Source: an uncultured Pelagibacteraceae bacterium (GTDB taxonomy: Bacteria > Pseudomonadota > Alphaproteobacteria > Pelagibacterales > Pelagibacteraceae). Taken from it: a stretch of 64,000 bases of DNA. Each line of letters opens with the position of its first letter. Within the stretch, counting starts at the first letter, position 1. A model generated the notes under the pieces. The model was not told the origin of the DNA and searched no databases. It saw only the letters and a list, made by a program, of their open reading frames with translations. The stretch is from the NCBI GenBank assembly GCA_902549495.1, contig CACCVU010000002.1, forward strand, positions 1 to 64,000. Direction: 5' to 3'. Shown in pieces: positions 1 to 10,188 of the stretch. Position numbers and translations under genes: made by a program.

Positions 1-1
1 G

Positions 2-295
2 TTTTTTTCTGTCACTGGAATTTACTTAATGTCATTTAATAATTTTGATATTTTTTTGATGATTGGTATCGCGGTTGTAGCAACAATTTTGCGTTTATAT
101 GATTTTCCAATGCCACCTTTAATTTTAGCTTTTGTTCTTGGAGGTTTAATGGAGGAAAACTTGAGAAGATCTCTTCTAATTAGCGATGGTTCATGGTCCT
201 TTTTATGGGATAGACCATTGACTGTCGTAATTATGCTAACAATTTTTTTGATTGTTGGGTGGCAGATTTATAGGAGTTTTTTTAGAAAAAACTGA
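2..295 (+). CDS. TctA-family tripartite tricarboxylate transporter permease, C-terminal fragment (truncated by window edge)
   Basis: Frame is open from base 2 (FFSVTGIYLMSFNNFD...); PPLILAFVLGGLMEENLRRSLLISDGSW is typical of the TctA C-terminus. Confidence 0.8.
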   Translation, partial: FFSVTGIYLMSFNNFDIFLMIGIAVVATILRLYDFPMPPLILAFVLGGLMEENLRRSLLISDGSWSFLWDRPLTVVIMLTIFLIVGWQIYRSFFRKN

Positions 296-444
296 CTATA
301 TAAATGTTAATTGTTGCTATTTTGTCACACAAAACCTCAATATATTCAACATTTTGAACATTGGTCATCGATTCTAAATGTTTGACCACAGCAAATACTA
401 TGTGTAATAAAAGCTTAACGTTAATTTATAAATTAAGGATAAGT

Positions 445-1104
445 ATGAAAAAAATACATCAAATTTTCATCACGCTAGTAATGCTTGCGTTTTCAAGCGC
501 ATCATACGCGGAGATAAAATATGGTGTGTCAGGTGCACTAACCGCCATTGATGCAAGCGGTACTGAGACAGAAGGCGGTGAAAAAAACAATGGTAATGCT
601 GACAACTTAGTTGTTATACCATCAATTTTTGCTGAATATGCTTACTCAGATACAGTATCAATTGGTTTAGATTACATTCCGTTAAAAGCTGATGTAAGTG
701 ATAAAACTTTGAAAAGAAGTGACACTGAGACATCTGTGACTGGAACAGCGACTACAACGTCGACTGCTAGAACACAAAAAGCTCAAGCAGAGTTAGAGAA
801 CCATATAACATTATATGCAAACTATAACTTTGGTAATGGTGCCTATGTAAAAGGTGGAGTTGCGCATGTTTCTCTTAACACTGACGAATCTTTAGGAACT
901 GGATCAAAATACGGTAATGCAGACATTATTGGTTATGTGATCGGATTTGGAGTAGGTTCAGGTAACTGGAGAACTGAGATTGCTTATACGGATTATGAAG
1001 ATATAAGTTTAACTTCTTCTGTAGCAAGAACAGGTGTTACGACTAATAACAAAATCGACGCCGACTTAGACACACTAGCATTAAAAATAGCTTACACTTT
1101 TTAG
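445..1104 (+). CDS. Outer-membrane beta-barrel protein (porin-like)
   Basis: Signal peptide MKKIHQIFITLVMLAFSSASYAE, alternating beta-strand pattern, terminal aromatic residue (IAYTF). Start moved to 445 from the ORF-track start at 361. Confidence 0.7.
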   Translation: MKKIHQIFITLVMLAFSSASYAEIKYGVSGALTAIDASGTETEGGEKNNGNADNLVVIPSIFAEYAYSDTVSIGLDYIPLKADVSDKTLKRSDTETSVTGTATTTSTARTQKAQAELENHITLYANYNFGNGAYVKGGVAHVSLNTDESLGTGSKYGNADIIGYVIGFGVGSGNWRTEIAYTDYEDISLTSSVARTGVTTNNKIDADLDTLALKIAYTF

Positions 1105-1132
1105 TTTAAGAATTTTTATTATGTAGAAATTT

Positions 1133-1163
1133 AAAACCCACCGTTTATCGGTGGGTTTTTTAT
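1133..1163 (+). terminator. Rho-independent terminator
   Basis: CCCACCG-TTTAT-CGGTGGG stem-loop followed by TTTTTT. Confidence 0.85.
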
Positions 1164-1550
1164 TTATAGCCTTACGTATTTTTTTTCTTTATCTACTGAC
1201 CATTCTTTTGTTCCATTAGCCACAATAAATAAAAATCCTCCAGCCAGACCTATATTTTTTAAAAACAAAATAAATTGTGTTTGATTTGTAAAGTCAAAAT
1301 GAAAAATAAAAGCGGTCAGGATACAAAAAATTGCTAAAAGACCAGCTGAAATTCTTGCTTGATAACCTATAATTATAAATATAGGCAAAATAATTTCTAT
1401 TGCGATCGTTGGATAAAGTAAAAATCCAGGCACCCCAAACCCTTGCATCCACCCCATAGTTCCATCAATACTAAAAATTTTGTTATAGGCTGAAATAAGA
1501 AATAAAGCCGAAATCAAAATTCTTCCAATTAAGTCCAAAAGATTAGCCAT
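1164..1550 (-). CDS. DoxX family membrane protein
   Basis: GRILISALFLISAYNKI... four-TM DoxX pattern. Confidence 0.8.
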   Translation of the reverse strand: MANLLDLIGRILISALFLISAYNKIFSIDGTMGWMQGFGVPGFLLYPTIAIEIILPIFIIIGYQARISAGLLAIFCILTAFIFHFDFTNQTQFILFLKNIGLAGGFLFIVANGTKEWSVDKEKKYVRL

Positions 1551-1601
1551 AAAAAAAAATTAGAATGATTTTAAGTTAATGTCAAAAAAAGATTGTTTAA
1601 T

Positions 1602-2678
1602 TCAGGTTTTTTTTAAAAACCTCAGTATTATAGGCACTATAAATAATATCATTAATAAGCGGATGATATGGTGAAAAGAAACAAACTCTGGATCAAGGTC
1701 GAAGAAGATTGCAATCACAGCTACCTCATAAATTCCTCCAGGGCAGTACGATAGCAACAATGTAAAGAAGTTTTTATCAATTATTAATCCCGCAACGACT
1801 GCTGCAGCAACACCTAATGCTACTAATAAGAAAGTTGCTACAAAACTATGTAATGCGTTTCTTCCTATTTCACTAAAAGTTTTATCGGCAAATCTACATC
1901 CCACTGAGGAACCTAAAATTAATAAACAATAATCGATAATATCAGGAGATATTTGATAACTTGCAACCTCTGTGATTTGCAATAGACCACTTGCTACTAA
2001 AGTTCCTGTTAATAAAGCAGCTGGAACTTTTAACTTGTCAAAGAACAAAATCAAAATTACTGACGATAAAATCAAAATTATTAAGTGATATAAATTTTGA
2101 TTTGTGATTACTTTTTCAGAAATATTTACGTTATCTACATCGTAAAAACTATTCACAATGAAAGGAAAAACTGTAATTATAATAATTAATCTTATTAGAT
2201 GAGATGTAGCTACTTGACTTAGATCAGTCTTTGCATCTTCAGCCAAAATCATTAATGGACCTAATGCACCCGGAGCAGCTGAAAAAATAGAAGTTTTTTT
2301 CTCATATTTAGAAAACTTTTCTAAATATTTTGAAACGATTAGAACACTTAAAATTATGTAAATTAACATTATAAAAGAGGTCCAGATCCAATCTTGCATT
2401 TGACTAAATAGATCCTTGTCTATGTAGTTACCAATATAAAGACCAAGAACAATTAATATCGAGGATAATACTAACCTAGGCATTTTAGTTTTAAGACCCA
2501 TCAATGAAGCCAAAGAAGTTATTAGCATTGGCCCTAAGAACCATGCTAAAGGAATCTTAAAATATTCAGCAATTACAGCACTTGGTATTGATATAATGAT
2601 GACAGATATAAACGGTATTGAAAATATCTGCTTAAAATTTTCTTTATTAAAAGGAATAGCTTGGTTATTCTGCATCAT
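1602..2678 (-). CDS. AbrB family (ammonia monooxygenase-type) membrane protein
   Basis: Duplicated multi-TM architecture with PLAWFLGPMLITSL and APGALGPLMILAEDAKTD / CPGGIYEVAVIAIFFDLDPEFVSFHHIIR motifs. Confidence 0.75.
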   Translation of the reverse strand: MMQNNQAIPFNKENFKQIFSIPFISVIIISIPSAVIAEYFKIPLAWFLGPMLITSLASLMGLKTKMPRLVLSSILIVLGLYIGNYIDKDLFSQMQDWIWTSFIMLIYIILSVLIVSKYLEKFSKYEKKTSIFSAAPGALGPLMILAEDAKTDLSQVATSHLIRLIIIITVFPFIVNSFYDVDNVNISEKVITNQNLYHLIILILSSVILILFFDKLKVPAALLTGTLVASGLLQITEVASYQISPDIIDYCLLILGSSVGCRFADKTFSEIGRNALHSFVATFLLVALGVAAAVVAGLIIDKNFFTLLLSYCPGGIYEVAVIAIFFDLDPEFVSFHHIIRLLMILFIVPIILRFLKKT

Positions 2679-2680
2679 TC

Positions 2681-3445
2681 ATGATTTTAGGATTTATAGG
2701 GACTGGTAAAATTTCATCATCAATTATTTTTGGTATTTTTAAATCAAAGTTAAAAATTAAGAGAATTTATATATCTTCAAGAAATAGAAACCTAGCTAAA
2801 AAACTATCTAAAAGTTACGGAAAAATAAAAATATTAAACAATAATCAAGAAATAATAGATAAATCCTCAGTAATATTTTTAGGTGTAACGCCTAATGTTG
2901 GAAACAAAATATTACCTAAATTGAGATTTTCAAAAAATAAAAAAATTATAAGTCTTATTTCGACTATTAATTTGAAAAAACTAAAAAAAATTACAAAAAA
3001 TAATAATATCGTTAGAGCAATACCTTTACCTCCAATAGAAATTAAAAAAGGACCGATTATTGTTTGTCCGCCAAGTAAATTTGCTAAGAATATTTTTAAA
3101 TATCTGGGTAAAGTTCTAGAACTAAAAAATGAAAAACTAAGCTATAAGTTTTGGTCTACCGCTTCTTTAATGGCAACATACTATGAGGTACTTAATACGA
3201 GTTCTAAATGGTTGAGCAAGAAAGGTATTAACAAAAAACTAGCTGCTACATATATAGCTGAATTATTTTTAGCATTGAGTCAGGACGCTCTAAATAAATC
3301 ATTTCAAGGATTTAAAAAACTCGTAGCAGACTCACAGACACCAAAAGGCCTTAATATGCAGGTTCTTAATGAATTGAAAAAAGGAAAATTCTTTACTAAA
3401 TTCAGTAAAGCTCTCGATAATGTGAATAAAAGAGTAAGTAAGTAA
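2681..3445 (+). CDS. Pyrroline-5-carboxylate reductase-like NAD(P)-binding protein
   Basis: N-terminal GFIGTGKISSSI Rossmann motif, ...VRAIPLPP... Confidence 0.65.
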   Translation: MILGFIGTGKISSSIIFGIFKSKLKIKRIYISSRNRNLAKKLSKSYGKIKILNNNQEIIDKSSVIFLGVTPNVGNKILPKLRFSKNKKIISLISTINLKKLKKITKNNNIVRAIPLPPIEIKKGPIIVCPPSKFAKNIFKYLGKVLELKNEKLSYKFWSTASLMATYYEVLNTSSKWLSKKGINKKLAATYIAELFLALSQDALNKSFQGFKKLVADSQTPKGLNMQVLNELKKGKFFTKFSKALDNVNKRVSK

Positions 3446-3448
3446 ATC

Positions 3449-4360
3449 ATGGAATATTTTATACAACAATTGGTTAATGGGATTACTTTAGGTTCAATTT
3501 ATGGACTTATCGCAATTGGTTACACCATGGTCTATGGAATAATTGGAATGATTAATTTTGCTCATGGAGATATTTTTATGATCGGAGCTTTTGTTGCTTT
3601 AATATCATTTATTATCTTCGGTTTAACAGGGGTGGCGTTACCAATTATTTTACTTTTAGTTTTACTAATAGCTATGCTTTTTACAGCTTGCTATGGGTGG
3701 ACAGTTGAAAAATTAGCCTACAAGCCCTTAAGAGGATCTTTTAGATTAGCTCCGCTTATATCTGCTTTAGGTATGTCGATTGTATTACAAAATTATGTCC
3801 AAGTTTCTCAAGGTGCAAGAGTAAAACCAATGCAGCCGTTATTTTCAGGAGGATTAGAGTTTTTTAAGAATTCGGAATTTATTGTTACGGTTAGTTATCT
3901 CCAAATTTTTATTGTTGTATTGACAATTATTTTAATGGGCATTTTTACATATTTAATCACTAAAACTGATTTAGGAAGAGCACAAAGAGCCTGCGAGCAA
4001 GATAGAACAATGACCGCTTTACTTGGAATTAATGTTGATAGAACAATTTCAATTACCTTTATAATTGGATCTTCTTTAGCTTCAGTAGCAGGAATGATGT
4101 TTGTACTTTATTACGGTGTAATTGATTTTTACATAGGATTTTTAGCTGGCATAAAAGCTTTTACTGCAGCTGTATTAGGCGGCATAGGATCATTGCCTGG
4201 AGCAATGTTAGGTGGCTTGTTAATCGGACTTATAGAAACCTTCTGGGCTGGATATGTTTCACTTGAATATAAAGATGTTGCAGCTTTCAGTGTTTTAATT
4301 GTTGTTTTAATATTCTTCCCTACAGGTTTTCTTGGCAAACCAGATATTGAAAAAGTTTAA
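3449..4360 (+). CDS. livH: Branched-chain amino acid ABC transporter permease LivH
   Basis: NGITLGSIYGLIAIGYTMVYGIIGMINFAHGD. Confidence 0.93.
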   Translation: MEYFIQQLVNGITLGSIYGLIAIGYTMVYGIIGMINFAHGDIFMIGAFVALISFIIFGLTGVALPIILLLVLLIAMLFTACYGWTVEKLAYKPLRGSFRLAPLISALGMSIVLQNYVQVSQGARVKPMQPLFSGGLEFFKNSEFIVTVSYLQIFIVVLTIILMGIFTYLITKTDLGRAQRACEQDRTMTALLGINVDRTISITFIIGSSLASVAGMMFVLYYGVIDFYIGFLAGIKAFTAAVLGGIGSLPGAMLGGLLIGLIETFWAGYVSLEYKDVAAFSVLIVVLIFFPTGFLGKPDIEKV

Positions 4361-5628
4361 TGCAAAAACAGGATATAATTAAATCGTTTAAAGATAGTTT
4401 GTTTACCGGCTTGATAGCTTTAGCTTTATTTGGACCTATTGTTGGACTTAGAACTGCATCAAAAGGTGAAGGGCTGTTCATAACACCACAATGGGGAGTA
4501 GTTTTTTTACTTGTTGGATTATGTATTTTAGGAAGATTTTTAATTAATATTAATTCTGCAAGAAGAACTGAAATTAAAATTTTTTCAACACTGTCATCTA
4601 AGTTTTCTAGCATTACCGAGGATAAAGCTAAACATTTTGCAATAACAGGAATTTTGTTTGCAGTAGTATTTCCATTTCTACCGTTTACCGATAGATACTT
4701 TATGGATGTAGCAATAATGATTTTAACTTACATCATGTTAGGATGGGGTTTAAACATTGTAGTTGGTTTAGCTGGGCTTCTTGATTTAGGTTATGTAGCT
4801 TTTTATGCTGTTGGAGCTTATTCGTATGCACTTATTGCAACGACTTTTGGTTGGTCTTTTTGGATTTGTTTACCATTAGCAGGGCTTTTCGCTGCGTTCT
4901 TTGGGATTTTGTTAGGATTCCCAGTTTTAAGATTAAGAGGAGATTATCTTGCAATTGTTACATTAGGATTTGGCGAAATAATAAGAATAATTTTAATTAA
5001 TTGGTATGAAGTTACAAATGGCCCAGATGGAATTACAGGTATTCCAAGGCCATCATTTTTTGGTTTACCTTTTAAAAGATCACCTGATGAGGGCGAGATG
5101 AGCTTTCATACTTTTTTCGGATTAGAGTATTCTACAATGCATAGAATAATTTTTTTATATTATTTAATTTTAGTATTAGCTCTAATCACTAATTACTTTA
5201 CATTGAAGATCAGAAAATTACCTGTTGGAAGAGCTTGGGAAGCTCTACGAGAAGACGAAATTGCATGTAAGTCTTTGGGAGTTAATCCTACTAATACTAA
5301 ACTTACAGCTTTTGCTATTGGCGCTATGTTCGGTGGATTTGCTGGATCTTTTTTTGCTACAAGGCAGGCTTTTATAAGTCCAGAAAGTTTTACATTTATC
5401 GAGTCAGCGATCATAGTTGCAATTGTTGTCCTTGGAGGGATGGGCTCTCAAACTGGTGTAGTGCTCGCTTCAATTTTTTTAATTGGTATAACAGAAATTT
5501 TTAGAGATCTAGAACAATATCGAATGATCGCGTTTGGAGGAGCCATGGTGCTTATCATGATCTTCAAACCTAAAGGAATTCTAGCTAATAGAAAACCAAC
5601 TATTCTTATGCATGGAGACAAAAAGTGA
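4360..5628 (+). CDS. livM: Branched-chain amino acid ABC transporter permease LivM
   Basis: YIMLGWGLNIVVGLAGLLDLGYVAFYAVGAY; follows livH. Confidence 0.93.
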   Translation: MQKQDIIKSFKDSLFTGLIALALFGPIVGLRTASKGEGLFITPQWGVVFLLVGLCILGRFLININSARRTEIKIFSTLSSKFSSITEDKAKHFAITGILFAVVFPFLPFTDRYFMDVAIMILTYIMLGWGLNIVVGLAGLLDLGYVAFYAVGAYSYALIATTFGWSFWICLPLAGLFAAFFGILLGFPVLRLRGDYLAIVTLGFGEIIRIILINWYEVTNGPDGITGIPRPSFFGLPFKRSPDEGEMSFHTFFGLEYSTMHRIIFLYYLILVLALITNYFTLKIRKLPVGRAWEALREDEIACKSLGVNPTNTKLTAFAIGAMFGGFAGSFFATRQAFISPESFTFIESAIIVAIVVLGGMGSQTGVVLASIFLIGITEIFRDLEQYRMIAFGGAMVLIMIFKPKGILANRKPTILMHGDKK

Positions 5629-6416
5629 GTAATCTATTATCAGTTGAAAAATTGACAATGAAATTTGGCGGTCTAGTAGCAATAGACGATTTAAGTTTTG
5701 ATGCAAAAAACAATCAAATCACTTCTATTATTGGTCCAAATGGAGCTGGAAAAACTACAGTCTTTAATTGTTTAACAGGTTTTTATAAACCAACAACTGG
5801 CCAGATGTATTTGCATCAGGCTGACAATAAAGTTTCTTTAAGAAAGTACACTGATTTTAAAATTGCTCATGTTGCAAAAGTGGCTAGAACTTTTCAAAAT
5901 ATAAGATTGTTTCCAGCAATGTCCGTATTAGAAAATCTTTTAGTAGCTCAACATAATGAGTTGATGATTGCTTCAGGATACTCACTTTATGGCTTACTTA
6001 ATTTAAAATCTTATAGGGATAAAGAAAAACTAGCAGTGAATAAAGCAAAGTATTGGTTAGATATTATCGGATTGACGCATAGAGCAGACGATAATGCGGG
6101 AGATCTACCATATGGGGATCAACGTAAACTGGAAATAGTTAGAGCAATGTGTATTGAACCTAAACTCTTATGTTTAGATGAACCGGCAGCTGGACTAAAT
6201 CCAAAAGAATCTGCAGAGTTAAATAAACTTTTGAAGTTTATTAAAACTGAAAAAAAAACAGGAATTTTATTAATTGAACATGACATGAGCGTTGTGATGG
6301 GTATTTCCGACCACGTTGTAGTATTGAATTACGGAAAAAAAATATTTGAAGGAACTGCTGAACAAACAAAAAAAAGTAAAGAAGTAATTGAGGCATACCT
6401 AGGAGTAGATGAATAA
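5625..6416 (+). CDS. livG: Branched-chain amino acid ABC transporter ATP-binding protein LivG
   Basis: Walker A GPNGAGKTT, LivG order and length. Confidence 0.93.
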   Translation: MSNLLSVEKLTMKFGGLVAIDDLSFDAKNNQITSIIGPNGAGKTTVFNCLTGFYKPTTGQMYLHQADNKVSLRKYTDFKIAHVAKVARTFQNIRLFPAMSVLENLLVAQHNELMIASGYSLYGLLNLKSYRDKEKLAVNKAKYWLDIIGLTHRADDNAGDLPYGDQRKLEIVRAMCIEPKLLCLDEPAAGLNPKESAELNKLLKFIKTEKKTGILLIEHDMSVVMGISDHVVVLNYGKKIFEGTAEQTKKSKEVIEAYLGVDE

Positions 6417-7135
6417 TGCTTAAAATTTCAAACGTTGAAACATTCTATGGAAAAATACAAGCCCTGAGAGGAGTTGACATAGACGTAAATGATGGGGAAA
6501 TAGTTTCTCTAATAGGTTCAAATGGCGCCGGTAAGTCTACTTTATTAATGACCATAAGCGGTGTTAACAAAGCTAGAAATGGAAATATAACTTTTAATGG
6601 TGAGAGAATTGAAAACAGAGATCCACATAAAATAGTTGATCTGGGGATATGCCAAGTCCCTGAAGGAAGAAGAATATTTTCAAGATTAACTGTTGAAGAA
6701 AATTTAAGATTGGGTGCTTACACAAATGAACAAGGCAAGCATTTTGAGACAGATATTAAAGAGGTATATGACTTATTTCCAGTATTAAGTGATAGAAAAA
6801 TACAAAGAGGGGGAACATTATCTGGAGGAGAGCAACAAATGCTGGCAATAGGTAGAGCGCTAATGAGTAAACCAAAAGTATTACTCTTAGATGAACCTTC
6901 TTTAGGGATAGCCCCAAAACTGGTAAATCAAATATTTGCCTCAATAAAAAATATAAATAAAGAAAAAAATGTTACTATTTTTCTAGTTGAGCAAAATGCA
7001 AAAAAAGCACTAGAGTTAGCAGATCGTGCATATGTTTTAGTAAATGGCAAAGTTACCATTATGGGTTCTGGTCAAGACCTACTTAAAAACAAAGATATTC
7101 AAGCAGCTTACCTCGAAGGTGGGACAAAAAATTAA
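6416..7135 (+). CDS. livF: Branched-chain amino acid ABC transporter ATP-binding protein LivF
   Basis: Walker A GSNGAGKST, LSGGEQQMLAIGRALM. Confidence 0.93.
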   Translation: MLKISNVETFYGKIQALRGVDIDVNDGEIVSLIGSNGAGKSTLLMTISGVNKARNGNITFNGERIENRDPHKIVDLGICQVPEGRRIFSRLTVEENLRLGAYTNEQGKHFETDIKEVYDLFPVLSDRKIQRGGTLSGGEQQMLAIGRALMSKPKVLLLDEPSLGIAPKLVNQIFASIKNINKEKNVTIFLVEQNAKKALELADRAYVLVNGKVTIMGSGQDLLKNKDIQAAYLEGGTKN

Positions 7136-7213
7136 GTTTTTTTCATATTTACAAGTTCATATTTAAGGTGTTCAATATCAATAATTAATTAATTAATAAC
7201 AAAGGGAAATAAT

Positions 7214-8317
7214 ATGTTTAGAATGTTTAATAAACTTCTTTCATTAATTGCCGGAACATTAATGCTTGCAACAGTATCAGCTAAAGCTGACGTTGTTGTT
7301 GCCTCTGCTGGACCTATGTCTGGTCAGTACGCTTCATTTGGTTCTCAGTTAAAAGCTGGAGCTGAAATGTGGTTAAAGCACGTTAATAAAAAAGGCGGAA
7401 TTAATGGTGAGAAAGTTAAATTAGAAATTGGAGACGATGCTTGCGATCCTAAACAAGCTGTAGCTGTAGCCAACAAATTTGCTGGTCAAGGTGTAGCTTA
7501 TGTTGCAGGTCATTTCTGCTCTGGTTCTTCAATTCCAGCTTCTGCGGTTTACAATGAAGAAGGAATTATTCAAGTTTCACCAGCTTCAACAAATCCAGCG
7601 TTAACGGATAAAGGTGGTAAATATACTTTTAGAGTTTGTGGTCGAGATGATCAGCAAGGTGAAGTTGCTGGTAAATTCTTAGCTGATAACTATAAAGGTA
7701 AAAAAGTAGCTATCCTTCATGACAAAACTGCTTACGGAAAAGGTTTAGCAGATGCGACGAGAAAAAATATGAAGAAAGCTGGCCTTAAAGAAGCTATGTA
7801 CGAAGCTTATACAGCAGGTGAAAAAGATTACTCTGCTTTAGTTTCGAAATTAAAATCTAATAACATCGACGCAGTTTATCTTGGTGGTTACCACACAGAA
7901 GGTGGTTTGATCGTAAGACAAATGAGAGACCAAGGTATGAAAACTAAATTAATCAGTGGTGACGCTTTAGTTACAGCTGAGTATTGGGATATTACTGGTG
8001 ATGCGGGTGAAGGTACTTTAATGACTTTCTCTCCAGATCCAAGAAATAATCCTGCGGCTGCAGATGTTGTAAAAGAATTTAAAGCTGCTGGTATTGAGCC
8101 AGAAGGTTATGTTCTTTACTCATACGCTGCGTTACAAGTATTTGAACAAGCTGCTAACCAAGCTGGATCAAACGACCCTGCTAAAGTTCTTAAAGTAATG
8201 AGAAAAGGTAAGTTTGATACTGTAATTGGTTCACTAAGCTTTGATAAAAAAGGTGACGTGAGCTTACCAGGTTACGTATTTTATGAGTGGAGCAAAGGTA
8301 ATTACAAAGAACTGTAA
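7214..8317 (+). CDS. livK: Branched-chain amino acid ABC transporter periplasmic substrate-binding protein (LivJ/LivK)
   Basis: Signal peptide, GPMSGQYASFGSQLKAGAEMWLKHVNKKGGINGEKVKLEIGDDACDPKQAV. Confidence 0.9.
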   Translation: MFRMFNKLLSLIAGTLMLATVSAKADVVVASAGPMSGQYASFGSQLKAGAEMWLKHVNKKGGINGEKVKLEIGDDACDPKQAVAVANKFAGQGVAYVAGHFCSGSSIPASAVYNEEGIIQVSPASTNPALTDKGGKYTFRVCGRDDQQGEVAGKFLADNYKGKKVAILHDKTAYGKGLADATRKNMKKAGLKEAMYEAYTAGEKDYSALVSKLKSNNIDAVYLGGYHTEGGLIVRQMRDQGMKTKLISGDALVTAEYWDITGDAGEGTLMTFSPDPRNNPAAADVVKEFKAAGIEPEGYVLYSYAALQVFEQAANQAGSNDPAKVLKVMRKGKFDTVIGSLSFDKKGDVSLPGYVFYEWSKGNYKEL

Positions 8318-8337
8318 TTCATTTGCTTAACTAATTT

Positions 8338-8364
8338 AAAAGGGGGCTTAGGCCCCCTTTTTTT
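8338..8364 (+). terminator. Rho-independent terminator after livK
   Basis: GGGGGC-TTAG-GCCCCC stem followed by T8. Confidence 0.9.
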
Positions 8365-8373
8365 ATTTATAGA

Positions 8374-8718
8374 ATGGAATTTATGGAAATAACTTATGAT
8401 GATTTTAAAAAAGTACAAATTAAAGTTGGTACTGTCTTAGAAGTAAAAGTAAATGAAAAAGCAAGAAAACCTTCATTAGTAGTTAAGGTAGATTTTGGAA
8501 AAGACATAGGGATTAAGCAATCCTCAGCTCAGATTACTCACTATTACACTCCAGAAAATTTAGTTGGAAAACAGGTTATTGGAGTTTGTAATTTTCCGAC
8601 AAAAAATATAGCTGGTGTTGTATCAGAAGTTTTAGTACTTGGAGCTATTGAAAAAGACGGAAAAGTTGTCCTAGTGCACCCATCTCAGAAAACTGATAAT
8701 GGTTTAGATATTGCATAA
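8374..8718 (+). CDS. tRNA-binding (EMAP/CsaA-like) protein
   Basis: DFKKVQIKVGTVLEVKVNEKARKPSLVVKVDFG...KQSSAQIT; CsaA length. Confidence 0.85.
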   Translation: MEFMEITYDDFKKVQIKVGTVLEVKVNEKARKPSLVVKVDFGKDIGIKQSSAQITHYYTPENLVGKQVIGVCNFPTKNIAGVVSEVLVLGAIEKDGKVVLVHPSQKTDNGLDIA

Positions 8719-9155
8719 TGAGTTCTGAAACATTTAATTGGAGCTGTAAACACACTTGGTCTAGAAGTGCAAAAAATACATTTTGGTGTTTATTAGGTTG
8801 TTCAATAGGTGATTTTGGAACAATTTTATTTTTTCAATTAACTCAAATTCCTTTTCCTGTTCTAGCTATTATGACTTTAGCAATTATAAACGGGATAATT
8901 ACAAGTATAATTTTAGAAACTATTATCTTATTAAGACAAAATTTTTCTTTTAAGTTAGCTTTTAAAACAGCTGTTGGAATGAGTTTAATCTCAATGGTAA
9001 GTATGGAAATTGCTATGAATGCTACTGATTATTTTCTTACAGGAGGAGCTATTTTAACTTGGTGGGTAGTGCCGATAATGTTAGCTGTCGGTTTTGTTAC
9101 CCCTTGGCCATATAATTATTGGAGACTCAAAAAATTCAACGAAACTTGCCATTAA
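8718..9155 (+). CDS. DUF4396 domain-containing membrane protein
   Basis: WCLLGCSIGDFGTI... and WWVVPIMLAVGFVTPWPYNYWRLK resemble DUF4396. Confidence 0.7.
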   Translation: MSSETFNWSCKHTWSRSAKNTFWCLLGCSIGDFGTILFFQLTQIPFPVLAIMTLAIINGIITSIILETIILLRQNFSFKLAFKTAVGMSLISMVSMEIAMNATDYFLTGGAILTWWVVPIMLAVGFVTPWPYNYWRLKKFNETCH

Positions 9156-9682
9156 GTAATCTTTTTTAAGATTTTATCCTTAAAAACAAAATGATGAACA
9201 ATTACCGCTAGTATATGCAGAATTACAAGTGCTAATAATAAGTAATTAGCGTAAATGTGAACTTGGTAATAAGCATCAGCTAAAACAAAATTATCTTTTT
9301 CAAATCCATATTTAAAAAATATAAAATTAAGTGTTTCACCCATATAAAGTTTCTTAAGAATTCCAGAGATAGTTATGGAAAAAATAGTTACATAAAGCAA
9401 AAAATGATTAGCCTTCCCAATAAAGACTTGGCCTTTAAAAAAACTTCGTGTTTCAGATGGACTTGGGTTAAAAAATTTCCAAATTAGTCTAAACAAAGTA
9501 AGATAGAAAACGGTTATTCCAATTAGGATATGTATATTTTCAAGTTCAATTCTTTCATCAGAAAATTCAAGCCCTACTAAATAAAATCCAAAAGGAACTT
9601 GGGCAATTAAGACAATAAATGTAACCCAGTGGAACAATTTGGCCAATAGGCCATATTCATTTTGACTGTTAAAAATTCTCAT
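9152..9682 (-). CDS. Cytochrome b561-type membrane protein
   Basis: KLFHWVTFIVLIAQVPFGFY, conserved TM histidines, HILAVIVHHFVFKD. Confidence 0.85.
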   Translation of the reverse strand: MRIFNSQNEYGLLAKLFHWVTFIVLIAQVPFGFYLVGLEFSDERIELENIHILIGITVFYLTLFRLIWKFFNPSPSETRSFFKGQVFIGKANHFLLYVTIFSITISGILKKLYMGETLNFIFFKYGFEKDNFVLADAYYQVHIYANYLLLALVILHILAVIVHHFVFKDKILKKIT

Positions 9683-9700
9683 TATTAATTATAATTAAAT

Positions 9701-10183
9701 ATGTCATTTAAAAGCACTTCATCTAAATTCATTATTTTTACAGTAGTATTAATCTCTTTTTTTTATATCTTTAATTTTGTCACACATAAAAAAGACGCTT
9801 TAGCCAATATTAACAATAAACAAATTGTTGAAGTCTTTAAGACACCCTCATGCGGATGTTGCTATGGGTATGTCTTATTTTTAGAAGAAGAAAAATTCAA
9901 AGTAAAACAAACAGATATTAGAAGCCTTCATACAATAAAACAAAAATATAATATTCCAGTAGAAATGCAGTCTTGTCATACTACAATTATGGGTAAATAC
10001 TTTATTGAAGGTCATGTCCCGTTTGAAGCAGTTGATAAATTATTAAGAGAGCAACCAGATATTGATGGTATAGCACTACCCGGAATGCCTATTGGCACAC
10101 CAGGAATGCCAGGTGATAAAGATGAGCCCTATGTTATTTATCAACTTAAAGATGGGAAATCCTCAGTATTCATGACAATATAA
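9701..10183 (+). CDS. DUF411 metal-binding protein
   Basis: VEVFKTPSCGCCYGYV...MQSCHTTIMGKYFIEGHVP...GIALPGMPIGTPGM. Confidence 0.9.
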   Translation: MSFKSTSSKFIIFTVVLISFFYIFNFVTHKKDALANINNKQIVEVFKTPSCGCCYGYVLFLEEEKFKVKQTDIRSLHTIKQKYNIPVEMQSCHTTIMGKYFIEGHVPFEAVDKLLREQPDIDGIALPGMPIGTPGMPGDKDEPYVIYQLKDGKSSVFMTI

Positions 10184-10188
10184 ATTTT

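Noticed and set aside
4129-4613. Two minus-strand ORFs (4129-4338, 4320-4613) opposite livH/livM
   Set aside because: Shadow ORFs of well-supported transporter genes.
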